A DNA stretch of 64,000 bases from assembly GCF_004114795.1 (NCBI RefSeq), contig NZ_CP035311.1:1612001-1676000 (forward strand). The letters run 5' to 3'. The position numbers and the translations under genes were made by a program. The notes beneath the pieces were generated by a model. That model searched no databases. It was not told the origin of the DNA and saw nothing but the letters and a program-made list of their open reading frames with translations. Of this stretch, positions 44,597-54,683 are shown in pieces (the stretch's first letter is position 1; each line of letters starts with the position of its first letter). This stretch comes from Janthinobacterium sp. 17J80-10. Lineage in GTDB: Bacteria > Pseudomonadota > Gammaproteobacteria > Burkholderiales > Burkholderiaceae_D.

Positions 44597-47122
44597 ATGG
44601 CGCAAATTGACGTGCAATTTCGCAATGAAGTGTTGCGGAACTCGCAGAATTCAGCGCTGGTTCCTGTGCGCCGCAGCCGGTACGCCATGCGAACGATTCA
44701 GAACCATTTTTTTACGATCACTGCGCTCGCCGCGTCCTTGCTGATTGCAATTGCTTTTTTTCTTCAGGGGTTCCTGTCGTATCTATACCGGCTTAACCAC
44801 GGCGAGGAAATCATTCATGTTATTAACAAAGTGGACCAGGTCGGCTTTTTGCTGCTCCTGGGCCTGGTCCTGCTCATGGTGGTCAGCGCGCTGGGATTTC
44901 ACCGGCTTGAGCGTAGCAAGTCATTGCTTACGTTTTTTCTGCTTGCCTTCATCCTGACTGTGGTGGCGAAAGGAAAATTCGATAACATGGGTTCCGATTC
45001 GATGGCGGAAATCATGCATGCCAATTCCCAGGAGGGGGGCGATTTCATCGAATCCTACCTTTCGTTCGTAAAGCTTTCGGTCAAGGAATGCATTGTCCTG
45101 TTTGGGCCCCTGTTATTGATTCCCGTATATGCTCTGTTAGTGCGGAAAAGTGGCGGCACGGCAGGATTGCGAGACATCCGATTGGCCCTCAAGATCATTG
45201 CCCTCGTATATCTCCTGACAATTGCCCATTTTTTTTATCAGATGGCAGTAAATTATCATTCAATCGATTACTTCCGCGAACGCCTGGAGTCATCAACTGC
45301 CCGCGCCGTCGGAGCACTGGGCCGCACGCGAGAAGCGCCCAATGTGGTCGTCTACATTGGCGAATCGACGTCGCGCGAGAATTTCCCCCTTTACATGCCT
45401 GCTTATGCGCAAGCTGATCCACTTCAGGAAATTCGCGACGAGCTGATCGTTTTCTCGGATGTGGTGACATCCTTTTCGCATACGTTTCCATCCCTGTATC
45501 GCGCGTTCACCATGAGTAAGGATCCTTACCTCGATCAATTCTTGCTGATCAAGGATTTGCGCCGCCCCAACACACTGGCTGTCCTGGAGAAAGGGGGGAT
45601 GGAGACGCACTGGATTTCCAATCAAAATCTGGTCGGGCGCTGGGACTGGAATTCCGAATTGTTCGGCCGACACAGCCAGCATCTGAAAGTGCTCAATGGG
45701 GCCGAACGGATGTACTTCAATGGCGTAAGAAAAACCGACCGTGCCCTGGTCGCGGCGTATCTGGAGGAGGCATCGCACCTGGAGCGTTCGCGACAAATGA
45801 TGTTTTTGCATTCCTATGCCGGCCATGCCGATTACTGTAAGAATATTCCGCGCGAAGAACACACAGTTTCAGGGAGATTTCTGCCAACCCTGTCGCAACA
45901 TGCCCTGTTTGGCGACATGTATGTTGGCGACCTGAACGAGCGCATGGAATCGATCGACTGTTATGGCTCGGTGATGTCCTTCGTTTCCAAAAACCTGCGC
46001 GCAGTGATTGATGATATTGCGCAGCGCACGTTGCCCGTAGTCTTTTTGTATTTTGCCGACCATGGTGAGGAAATCTACGAAGGCACCGGCCATGACTCCC
46101 GGCGAAACAGTTATCGCCATATTGAAATCCCTTTTTTCATTTACTTTAATTCGGCGGCCAGGGAGGCCTATCCAGACCTGTATCGCGCCGCACAGGAAAA
46201 TCGCACCAAGCCCTACAGCATTGAGTGGCTGAGCGATACCCTCATTGACCTCGCCGGCATCGATTACAAGGAGCGGCAATTATTATCGGTATTCAGGCCG
46301 GACATGCAGGCGCCAAAGCGTTACGCCTTGCGTCGAACAGATATTCGCGGCAACCAGTTCATCCTTGCCGTGGACGATGAAGATGCTTCGCAGCGCCATG
46401 ACTTGCTTAACCACGGGCATGACTACTTTCGCAAGCGGCGCCTCTACAATGCCTTTCCCGGGCCGGAAAAAAACAAGCTTTGCTCGTCTCGCACCAACAG
46501 CCTGTTGAAATTTCGCGAAGCCGCGAGCATATTCCAATGCGTTGAGATCGATATCACCATCGATGCCGAAGCCGACAAGCTGTATGTGTATCGACCGCCG
46601 CAGGCCAACAATCATTTGCAACTGAAGGATTTGATTGCCTTCGGCCCACCTCTGGAAGGGCACATGTTGCTGGCGATTCGCAATCCGGACAGCCGCAATC
46701 TGGCCGTATTGCAGGCACAACTCGACCGCCTGTTTTTGCCCGACCAGCGTCACCGGATAGTGATTGAAATCCCGCATTTTGACGGGGTGGACAGGCAGGG
46801 ATTGCAGCGCCTGGCCAAGGCTGGCTATGAATTGTTTTACGCGCTGCCAGCGGATCTGGGCGCCGGATGCGCGCGCGATACCCTGCAGGCGGTTTGCCAG
46901 CGTTTCGCACGCGAGATCCTGCCTGTCATCGAGCAGGCGGGCGTGCAGGGGATTGCTTTTGACATCGAGGCCGTTCCCTTTGTAAGAAGCTTGCATGCGG
47001 CAACCCGGCTGCAGTACAGCATCAAGGACATGTCTGCGGGTGGCGGGAAGGATATCGATCGCGCCATTCTTGCGCGCAGCAATACCTACAGCATTCCCTA
47101 TCGGAGCGCGTTTGATTATTGA
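44597..47122 (+). CDS. Phosphoethanolamine-transferase-like sulfatase-fold protein with an extra C-terminal domain
   Basis: An 841-residue inner-membrane protein. Five predicted membrane segments lie between residues 38 and 215. An alkaline-phosphatase/sulfatase-fold domain follows. The nucleophile region reads VVYIGESTSRENFPLY near residue 253, and FADHGEEIYEGTGHD near 488 provides metal ligands, as in EptA-type enzymes. From about 633 on is an additional domain (NSLLKFREAASIFQCVEIDITIDAEADKLYVY, then IVIEIPHFDGV) that looks like a degenerate glycerophosphodiesterase or FAM151-like barrel lacking the usual His. The enzyme probably moves a phospho-alcohol group to lipid A or another glycan; the role of the added domain is unknown. 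The ribosome site is GGAGGG. Confidence 0.8.
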   Translation: MAQIDVQFRNEVLRNSQNSALVPVRRSRYAMRTIQNHFFTITALAASLLIAIAFFLQGFLSYLYRLNHGEEIIHVINKVDQVGFLLLLGLVLLMVVSALGFHRLERSKSLLTFFLLAFILTVVAKGKFDNMGSDSMAEIMHANSQEGGDFIESYLSFVKLSVKECIVLFGPLLLIPVYALLVRKSGGTAGLRDIRLALKIIALVYLLTIAHFFYQMAVNYHSIDYFRERLESSTARAVGALGRTREAPNVVVYIGESTSRENFPLYMPAYAQADPLQEIRDELIVFSDVVTSFSHTFPSLYRAFTMSKDPYLDQFLLIKDLRRPNTLAVLEKGGMETHWISNQNLVGRWDWNSELFGRHSQHLKVLNGAERMYFNGVRKTDRALVAAYLEEASHLERSRQMMFLHSYAGHADYCKNIPREEHTVSGRFLPTLSQHALFGDMYVGDLNERMESIDCYGSVMSFVSKNLRAVIDDIAQRTLPVVFLYFADHGEEIYEGTGHDSRRNSYRHIEIPFFIYFNSAAREAYPDLYRAAQENRTKPYSIEWLSDTLIDLAGIDYKERQLLSVFRPDMQAPKRYALRRTDIRGNQFILAVDDEDASQRHDLLNHGHDYFRKRRLYNAFPGPEKNKLCSSRTNSLLKFREAASIFQCVEIDITIDAEADKLYVYRPPQANNHLQLKDLIAFGPPLEGHMLLAIRNPDSRNLAVLQAQLDRLFLPDQRHRIVIEIPHFDGVDRQGLQRLAKAGYELFYALPADLGAGCARDTLQAVCQRFAREILPVIEQAGVQGIAFDIEAVPFVRSLHAATRLQYSIKDMSAGGGKDIDRAILARSNTYSIPYRSAFDY

Positions 47123-47160
47123 TGCATTGGGATTGACGCTTGGAGGACTATGGGGGAGGC

Positions 47161-47235
47161 TGGTGCCCATGGGCAGGATTGAACTGCCGACCTCTCCCTT
47201 ACCAAGGGAGTGCTCTGCCACTGAGCTACATGGGC
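47161..47235 (-). tRNA. tRNA-Thr (GGT)
   Basis: A 75-base tRNA including CCA. The acceptor stem is GCCCATG/CATGGGC, and the anticodon loop TTGGTAA gives GGT. The T-loop is TTCAATC. It lies 57 bases after tRNA-His on the same strand and is probably processed from the same transcript. Confidence 0.95.
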
Positions 47236-47292
47236 CAAACTTCAGAAAACAAAAAGCCCATCAATGAAGATGGGCTGTTTGCTCGAATTCTG

Positions 47293-47369
47293 TGGGGCGA
47301 CCGACGGGGCTCGAACCCGCGACAACAGGAATCACAATCCTGGACTCTACCAACTGAGCTACAGCCGCC
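47293..47369 (-). tRNA. tRNA-His (GTG)
   Basis: A 77-base tRNA including CCA and the extra 5' G (position -1) that pairs with C73, the identity mark of tRNA-His. The anticodon loop ATTGTGA gives GTG. One G-U pair occurs at 4-69 and one at 6-67. Confidence 0.95.
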
Positions 47370-47414
47370 ACTGAAAAAGCAGTGCCGCGATAACTAGTAT
47401 CCCGGCAGCCCATC

Positions 47415-47443
47415 ATTATACAAAATTTGTCGGCTGCTGGCAA
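47415..47443 (-). promoter_or_regulatory. Sigma-70 promoter of the tRNA-His/tRNA-Thr unit
   Basis: Read on the minus strand, TTGCCA and the consensus TATAAT are 17 bases apart. tRNA-His starts about 46 bases downstream. Confidence 0.85.
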
Positions 47444-47495
47444 ATTGTCTGTGCGATTTCCTCGGTCGGCACGCGCAACCCCAAATTTACGGGGT

Positions 47496-48335
47496 TCAGA
47501 CACCTTCCGGAGACTGGATTGCCAGTACTTCCGGACGCAGGTGCAGAAGCGTTTCGAATGCCTGGGCCAGCGTGGTCTGGCTACCGGTGGTATAGGCGTG
47601 CAATGTTCCCGTAGCCGCATCCTGGCGCCGCAGGCCATGCTGGTTCAGCAGCCGGCCCAGTTGGCGTGCCACCGCCGCGCCGGTGTCGATGATCTCGACC
47701 GGCCCCGGCGAGACTTGCTTTATCAGGCTTTCGATGGCGGGACGGACGAAGGGGTAGTGGGTGCAACCAAGTACCAGGGTGTCGGCGCCTTGCTGCAGCA
47801 GCGGCGTGACATACTGGTTCAGCAGGGCCATCGTCGCTGGGGAATGCAACTCGCCTTTTTCGACCTGGTCGGCCAGGCCCTTGCAAGCCTGGGACAGGAA
47901 TTGCACATCGGTGGCGGCGCTGGTGTATTCACGCAATTGGCGGAATTTTTCACTGGCCAGCGTGCGCTCGGTTGCCAATACGCCAATCTTTCGACTCTTG
48001 CTGATGGCAGCGGCAGGTTTCAATCCCGGCTCGACGCCTACGACCGCCAGCGTGGGATAGCGCTCGCGCAGCGCCTTGATCGAGGCGGCCGTGGCGGTAT
48101 TGCAGGCTACCACCAGCGCCTTGGCGCCTTGTTCCAGCAGGAAGGCGGCGATGCCCAGAGAACGCGCCACAATCACTTCTTCCGGCTTGCCACCATAGGG
48201 AGCAAAGCCGGAGTCGGCGAAATACAGCAGGTTTTCTTCGGGCAGATGCGCGCAGATATGGCGCAACACCGACAGGCCGCCGATGCCGGAATCGAAAACG
48301 CCGATTGGGGCAAGCATAGGGGTTTCGGGCTGCAT
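47496..48335 (-). CDS. murI: Glutamate racemase
   Basis: A 279-residue cofactor-independent racemase that makes D-glutamate for peptidoglycan. The two catalytic cysteines are in VVACNTATAAS and LVLGCTHYPF. GVFDSGIGGLSVLRHI, YFADSGFAPYGGK and GVEPGLKPAA complete the pattern. ATG 48335 is listed; an internal ATG at 48317 is close to the domain start. It lies on the same strand as the fumarase gene, which is 99 bases upstream across a perfect palindrome. Confidence 0.95.
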   Translation of the reverse strand: MQPETPMLAPIGVFDSGIGGLSVLRHICAHLPEENLLYFADSGFAPYGGKPEEVIVARSLGIAAFLLEQGAKALVVACNTATAASIKALRERYPTLAVVGVEPGLKPAAAISKSRKIGVLATERTLASEKFRQLREYTSAATDVQFLSQACKGLADQVEKGELHSPATMALLNQYVTPLLQQGADTLVLGCTHYPFVRPAIESLIKQVSPGPVEIIDTGAAVARQLGRLLNQHGLRRQDAATGTLHAYTTGSQTTLAQAFETLLHLRPEVLAIQSPEGV

Positions 48336-48354
48336 GCAGCCTGCCTATGCGGCG

Positions 48355-48376
48355 GTACGGGCTTGCAAGCCCGTAC
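48355..48376. repeat. Perfect 22-base palindrome between fumarase and murI
   Basis: The arms GTACGGGCTTG and CAAGCCCGTAC meet directly, so the whole 22 bases are self-complementary. It can form a hairpin on RNA but has no T-run, so a terminator, operator or repeat-family element are all possible. Confidence 0.7.
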
Positions 48377-48434
48377 TCCTGTCTTTATCCATCGGCGCTG
48401 GCAGGCTCATGTCGGCTCGTGCGGTGGGAATGGC

Positions 48435-49973
48435 TTAGGCCGGGATCACGGGGATGTCGATGAGCTTGGCGGAGGCTATGCGCTCCTGCCATTCCTTCGG
48501 CCCGGTGTTGTGCACCGAGATGCCGTTGGAGTCGACGGCAACCGTCACCGGCATGTCCTTGACCTCGAACTCGTAGATCGCTTCCATGCCCAGGTCCGCA
48601 AAGCCGACGACCTTGGCGCTCTTAATGGCCTTGGAGACCAGGTAGGCCGAGCCGCCGACTGCCATCAGGTAGGCTGACTTGTGGTTCTTGATCGATTCGA
48701 TGGCGACCGGGCCGCGCTCGGCCTTGCCGATCATCGAGATCAGGCCGGTTTTTTCCAGCATCATGTCGGTGAACTTGTCCATGCGGGTGGCCGTGGTCGG
48801 ACCCGCCGGGCCCACCACTTCGTCGCGCACCGGATCGACCGGGCCGACGTAGTAGATCACGCGGTTGGTGAAGTCCACCGGCAGGGATTCGCCCTTGGCC
48901 AGCATGTCGGCAATGCGCTTGTGGGCGGCGTCGCGGCCGGTCAGCATCTTGCCGTTCAAGAGCAGGGTCTGGCCGGGCTTCCACGAAGCGACTTCTTCGC
49001 GGGTCAGGGTGTCGAGGTCGATGCGCTTGGACTTTTCGGTGTCCGGCAGCCATTGCACATCCGGCCAGTCGGACAGCGACGGCGGATCGATATAGGCGGG
49101 GCCGGAGCCATCGAGCACGAAGTGGGCGTGGCGGGTCGCCGCGCAGTTCGGAATCATGGCGACCGGCTTGGACGCCGCATGGGTCGGGTACATGTTGATC
49201 TTGATGTCCAGCACGGTGGTCAGGCCACCCAGGCCCTGAGCGCCAATACCCAGTGCATTGACCTTTTCATACAGCTCGATGCGCAATTCCTCGAGCTTGT
49301 TTTGCGGGCCGCGCTGCAGCAGCTCATACATGTCGATGTGGTCCATCAGCGATTCCTTGGCCATCAGCATGGCCTTTTCGGCGGTGCCGCCGATGCCGAT
49401 GCCCAGCATGCCGGGCGGGCACCAGCCGGCGCCCATGGTTGGCACGGTCTTCAGGACCCAGTCGACCACGGAGTCGGAGGGGTTCAGCATGACGAACTTG
49501 GATTTGTTTTCCGAACCGCCGCCCTTGGCGGCAACTTGCACGTCGACGGTGTTGCCCGGCACGACTTCCATGTGGATCACGGCCGGCGTGTTGTCCTTGG
49601 TATTTTTGCGGTCGAACAGGGGGTCGGCCACGACGGAAGCGCGCAGCACATTGTCCGAGTTGGCATAGCCGCGGCGCACGCCTTCATTGACGGCATCGGT
49701 GATCGAGCCCTTGAAGCCTTCGAAACGCACTTCCATGCCGATCTTCAGGAAGACATTGACGATGCCGGTATCCTGGCAAATTGGTCGGTGGCCTTCGGCG
49801 CACATTTTCGAGTTGGTGAGAATTTGTGCGATCGCATCCTTTGCGGCAGGGCTTTGCTCGCTCTGGTAGGCGCGTGCCAGATGCTGGATGTAGTCGGCAG
49901 GGTGGTAGTAGCTGATGTACTGCAGGGCAGCGGCAACCGATTCGATGAGGTCTTCTTGCTTGATGATAGTCAT
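48435..49973 (-). CDS. Class I (iron-sulfur) fumarate hydratase
   Basis: A 512-residue enzyme of the citric acid cycle converting fumarate to malate, of the oxygen-sensitive 4Fe-4S class. The three expected cluster cysteines are in EGHRPICQDTGIVNVF, AGWCPPGMLGIGIGG and PNCAATRHAHF. The C-terminal half has LNGKMLTGRDAAHKRI, YYVGPVDPVRDEVVGPAGPTTATRMDKF and GFADLGMEAIYEFEVKDMPVTVAVD. Alpha- and beta-type parts are in one chain, as in FumA/FumB. The UPF0114 gene lies 18 bases upstream. Confidence 0.93.
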   Translation of the reverse strand: MTIIKQEDLIESVAAALQYISYYHPADYIQHLARAYQSEQSPAAKDAIAQILTNSKMCAEGHRPICQDTGIVNVFLKIGMEVRFEGFKGSITDAVNEGVRRGYANSDNVLRASVVADPLFDRKNTKDNTPAVIHMEVVPGNTVDVQVAAKGGGSENKSKFVMLNPSDSVVDWVLKTVPTMGAGWCPPGMLGIGIGGTAEKAMLMAKESLMDHIDMYELLQRGPQNKLEELRIELYEKVNALGIGAQGLGGLTTVLDIKINMYPTHAASKPVAMIPNCAATRHAHFVLDGSGPAYIDPPSLSDWPDVQWLPDTEKSKRIDLDTLTREEVASWKPGQTLLLNGKMLTGRDAAHKRIADMLAKGESLPVDFTNRVIYYVGPVDPVRDEVVGPAGPTTATRMDKFTDMMLEKTGLISMIGKAERGPVAIESIKNHKSAYLMAVGGSAYLVSKAIKSAKVVGFADLGMEAIYEFEVKDMPVTVAVDSNGISVHNTGPKEWQERIASAKLIDIPVIPA

Positions 49974-49991
49974 GAGCGTGCTTTCAAAGAA

Positions 49992-50609
49992 TTAATGTTC
50001 AGAATTCGGTGCGTGGGTGCCCGAGATCAGGCGGTCGCAATAGGCAATCGCCAGCGCAGATACCAGGAATGTCAGGTGGATGCCGGTTTGCGCCAGCAGC
50101 ACCTTGTCGCTATAGGCGCCGGCGTTGATGAAGGTTTTCAGCAAGTGGATCGAGGAAATGCCGATGATGGCGGTGGCCAGCTTGACCTTCAGCACCGAGG
50201 CATTCACGTGCGAGAGCCACTCCGGCTGGTCCGGATGGCTTTCCAGGTGCATGCGCGAGACAAAAGTTTCATAGCCGCCGACGATCACCATGATCAGCAG
50301 GTTGGAAATCATGACCACGTCGATCAGGCCCAGCACGACCAGCATGATGGTGCTTTCGGTCAGCTTGGTGCCTCGGGGCGTGCCGTCGACCGAAACCGCA
50401 GTAAGAATGTGTTCAAGCGAAGTGGCATTGCCGAACACGGCACCGATCAGGTCGGTCAGCTCGACCCAGAAATGGAATACATACACGACTTGCGCAAGGA
50501 TCAAGCCAAGATAGAGCGGCAGCTGCAGCCAGCGGCTCATGAAAATCAGGTTGGCCAAGGGGCGGATCGGACGGCTGGCCCGAATTTCGGGATCTTCCTT
50601 CAATGACAT
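49992..50609 (-). CDS. UPF0114 family inner-membrane protein (YqhA-like)
   Basis: A 205-residue protein with four predicted membrane segments (WLQLPLYLGLILAQVVYVFHF, STIMLVVLGLIDVVMISNLLIMVIVGGY, KLATAIIGISSIHLLKTFI, LTFLVSALAIAYCDRLI). SNLLIMVIVGGYETFVS and WLSHVNASVLKVKLATAIIGISSIHLL are family signatures. Function is unknown. ATG 50609 follows GGAAAG; longer in-frame starts to 50783 are not supported. It is immediately upstream of the fumarase gene and probably shares its transcript. Confidence 0.9.
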   Translation of the reverse strand: MSLKEDPEIRASRPIRPLANLIFMSRWLQLPLYLGLILAQVVYVFHFWVELTDLIGAVFGNATSLEHILTAVSVDGTPRGTKLTESTIMLVVLGLIDVVMISNLLIMVIVGGYETFVSRMHLESHPDQPEWLSHVNASVLKVKLATAIIGISSIHLLKTFINAGAYSDKVLLAQTGIHLTFLVSALAIAYCDRLISGTHAPNSEH

Positions 50610-50839
50610 GCTTTCTTTCCGAAATGATGCTAGGAGACAAAAAATGAATCCCGACATTTTACACGGCGCTGGCCTGGCCTTGCACGCAGTTATGCCGGGA
50701 TAGGCCGTCGAATGGCCGAATAGAATTATTGAAGAACAATACTCCTTCGGATAGCCGCGCAAATCAAATGACAAGAGATACAATAATAGGAAATAAATAA
50801 TGTAATTTTGTCCACAACAACAGCTTGCAGGAGATGACG

Positions 50840-52822
<1,983 letters not shown>

Positions 52823-52840
52823 ATTTTTGGCAGTCAGCCA

Positions 52841-52873
52841 GGCCGGCGCGGCACATGCCGCGCCGGCCTTTTT
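52841..52873 (+). terminator. Intrinsic terminator after acs
   Basis: GGCCGGCGCGGC and GCCGCGCCGGCC form a perfect 12-base stem with an ACAT loop and are followed by T5. It lies between convergent acs and the thioredoxin gene. Confidence 0.93.
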
Positions 52874-52908
52874 CATGTGTTGCTGTCAATTTTCTCAAGC
52901 ACCAGGCG

Positions 52909-53340
52909 TCAGCCTGGCGTGCTGCGGGCCCAGCGTACGATGTCAGCCACGCCCATGGCGCCGGGTTGACGGCGGATTTCCCGGCCCTGATGAAAGATGG
53001 CCAGGGTCGGGATGCTACGGATGGCATAGCGCGCCGCAAGCGCCTGTTCTTCCTCGGTGTTGACCTTGAGCAGTCGAAAATGCGGCTCCAACTGGGTTGC
53101 GGCCTGTTCGAACGCTGGCGCCATCATGCGGCAAGGGCCGCACCAGGGAGCCCAGAAATCCACCAGCAGGGGCAGGTCACTCTTTTGCAGTTGCCTGTCG
53201 AACTCAGCAGTCGCCAGCGATAGTGGCTGTCCGGAAAACAAAGGTCGATGGCAGCGGCCGCAATCCGGCGCTTCGGACAGGCGCTCCTGTGGCACGCGAT
53301 TAACAGCCTGGCAGGCAGGGCAAACGAGGTGCAGTGACAT
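52909..53340 (-). CDS. trxC: Thioredoxin 2 (TrxC-like) with zinc-ribbon N-terminus
   Basis: A 143-residue protein. The N-terminal four cysteines (CPAC near residue 8 and CGRC near 28) form the zinc-binding domain of Trx2. The thioredoxin domain carries the active site WAPWCGPCRMMAP, and the cis-Pro loop is SIPTLAIF. It reduces protein disulfides in the cytoplasm and is often induced under oxidative stress. It is divergent from the protease gene. Confidence 0.92.
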   Translation of the reverse strand: MSLHLVCPACQAVNRVPQERLSEAPDCGRCHRPLFSGQPLSLATAEFDRQLQKSDLPLLVDFWAPWCGPCRMMAPAFEQAATQLEPHFRLLKVNTEEEQALAARYAIRSIPTLAIFHQGREIRRQPGAMGVADIVRWARSTPG

Positions 53341-53520
53341 GGCAAGCCTTGTATTGGTTTGGCGGTGCCGGCCTTGCCCGGCATCCTGTGACTGAACATG
53401 ATGGCATGGAATGTAAATTCAAGATGTCGCTCATCACGCTTGATGCAGATGAATGCCCGCCAGCGCCTGCGGCGTCATCATGCTCAGTATCCCACCACAT
53501 TGCCGAATCAAGGAGCCAGC

Positions 53521-54660
53521 ATGTCCATGCGCCCGGGTTTTCCTGCAAGCTGCGCGGCAGCGGCCATGGCGATGGCGCTCCTTGGATGTTCTCCGGAACC
53601 CACGCCCGCACCACCCCCCGTGTCCGAGCCCGCCGGCAAGGCAGCGCCGATCGTCGTGCCTGCACCTGGCCTGGCCTTGCCAAATTTTGTCGAGCTGGTC
53701 AAACGGGAGGGGCCGGCAGTCGTCAACATCAGTACTTTGCGCGGCGGCAATGGAGCTGTAGCCGGCTTGCGCGAGGGCGACCCCTTTTATGAGTTTTTCC
53801 GGCGTTTTGGCGGCTTGCCGCAAATGGGCGAAGCTCCCCAGGTAGGCCTGGGTTCGGGCTTCATTATCAGCCAGGATGGTTATGTGCTGACCAATGCCCA
53901 TGTGATCGCCGATACCGATGAGGTCATGGTCAAGCTGACCGACAAGCGCGAATTCCAGGCCAAGGTCATCGGCTATGACCGCTATACGGATGTCGCCCTG
54001 ATCAAGATTGATGCAACCAGTTTGCCCGTAGTAACCATGGGGGATCCGAATCGCCTCGAAGCCGGCGAATGGGTAGCGGCCATTGGCGCCCCCTTCGGCT
54101 TTGAAAACAGCGTGACGGTGGGTGTCGTCAGCGCCAAGGGAAGGCTGTTGCCCAACGGCAGCTATGTCCCATTTATTCAGACCGACGTGGCCGTCAATCC
54201 CGGCAATTCCGGTGGGCCGCTATTCAGTACCCGTGGAGATGTCATTGGCATCAATTCGCAGATATACAGCCAGACGGGCGGTTACATGGGCATCTCGTTT
54301 GCCATTCCGATCGACATTGCACTGGATATTTCCCGTCAATTACGCGAGACCGGCAAGGTGACGCGCGGGCGAATCGGCGTGCAGTCGCAGGAATTGACGC
54401 AGGATATCGCTGCCGCCTTGGGCCTGAAGCAGCCTCAGGGTGTGTTGGTGGCGGCTGTACAGCGAGGCGGTCCAGCCGACCGTGCCGGCATCGTGCCGGG
54501 TGACGTGGTGTTACGCTACGATGGCAAGGAAGTGCGCAATCCTGCCGACCTGGCCCGGCTGGTGGGCGCAAGCCGGCCGGGGACGACGGTGGGTGCCGAG
54601 GTGTGGCGCAAGGATAAAACCATCCCTTTGAAAATCAAGGTGGACGAATTGCAAGGCTAA
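53521..54660 (+). CDS. Deg-type serine protease, lipoprotein-like, single PDZ
   Basis: A 379-residue HtrA-family protease. The catalytic triad is visible: His in LTNAHVIA, Asp in YDRYTDVALIKI, Ser in VNPGNSGGPLF. One C-terminal PDZ domain follows (GVLVAAVQRGGPADRAGIVPGDVVLRYDGKEV), unlike the two of DegP/MucD. The N-terminus has a signal ending in LLGC near residue 23, suggesting a lipoprotein anchored in the envelope. It would act in quality control or regulated proteolysis in the periplasm. ATG 53521 has AAGGAG upstream. One PDZ resembles DegS, but DegS has a membrane anchor, not a lipobox. Confidence 0.88.
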   Translation: MSMRPGFPASCAAAAMAMALLGCSPEPTPAPPPVSEPAGKAAPIVVPAPGLALPNFVELVKREGPAVVNISTLRGGNGAVAGLREGDPFYEFFRRFGGLPQMGEAPQVGLGSGFIISQDGYVLTNAHVIADTDEVMVKLTDKREFQAKVIGYDRYTDVALIKIDATSLPVVTMGDPNRLEAGEWVAAIGAPFGFENSVTVGVVSAKGRLLPNGSYVPFIQTDVAVNPGNSGGPLFSTRGDVIGINSQIYSQTGGYMGISFAIPIDIALDISRQLRETGKVTRGRIGVQSQELTQDIAAALGLKQPQGVLVAAVQRGGPADRAGIVPGDVVLRYDGKEVRNPADLARLVGASRPGTTVGAEVWRKDKTIPLKIKVDELQG

Positions 54661-54683
54661 GTGGTGGGGCACCTGCCTCCGCC

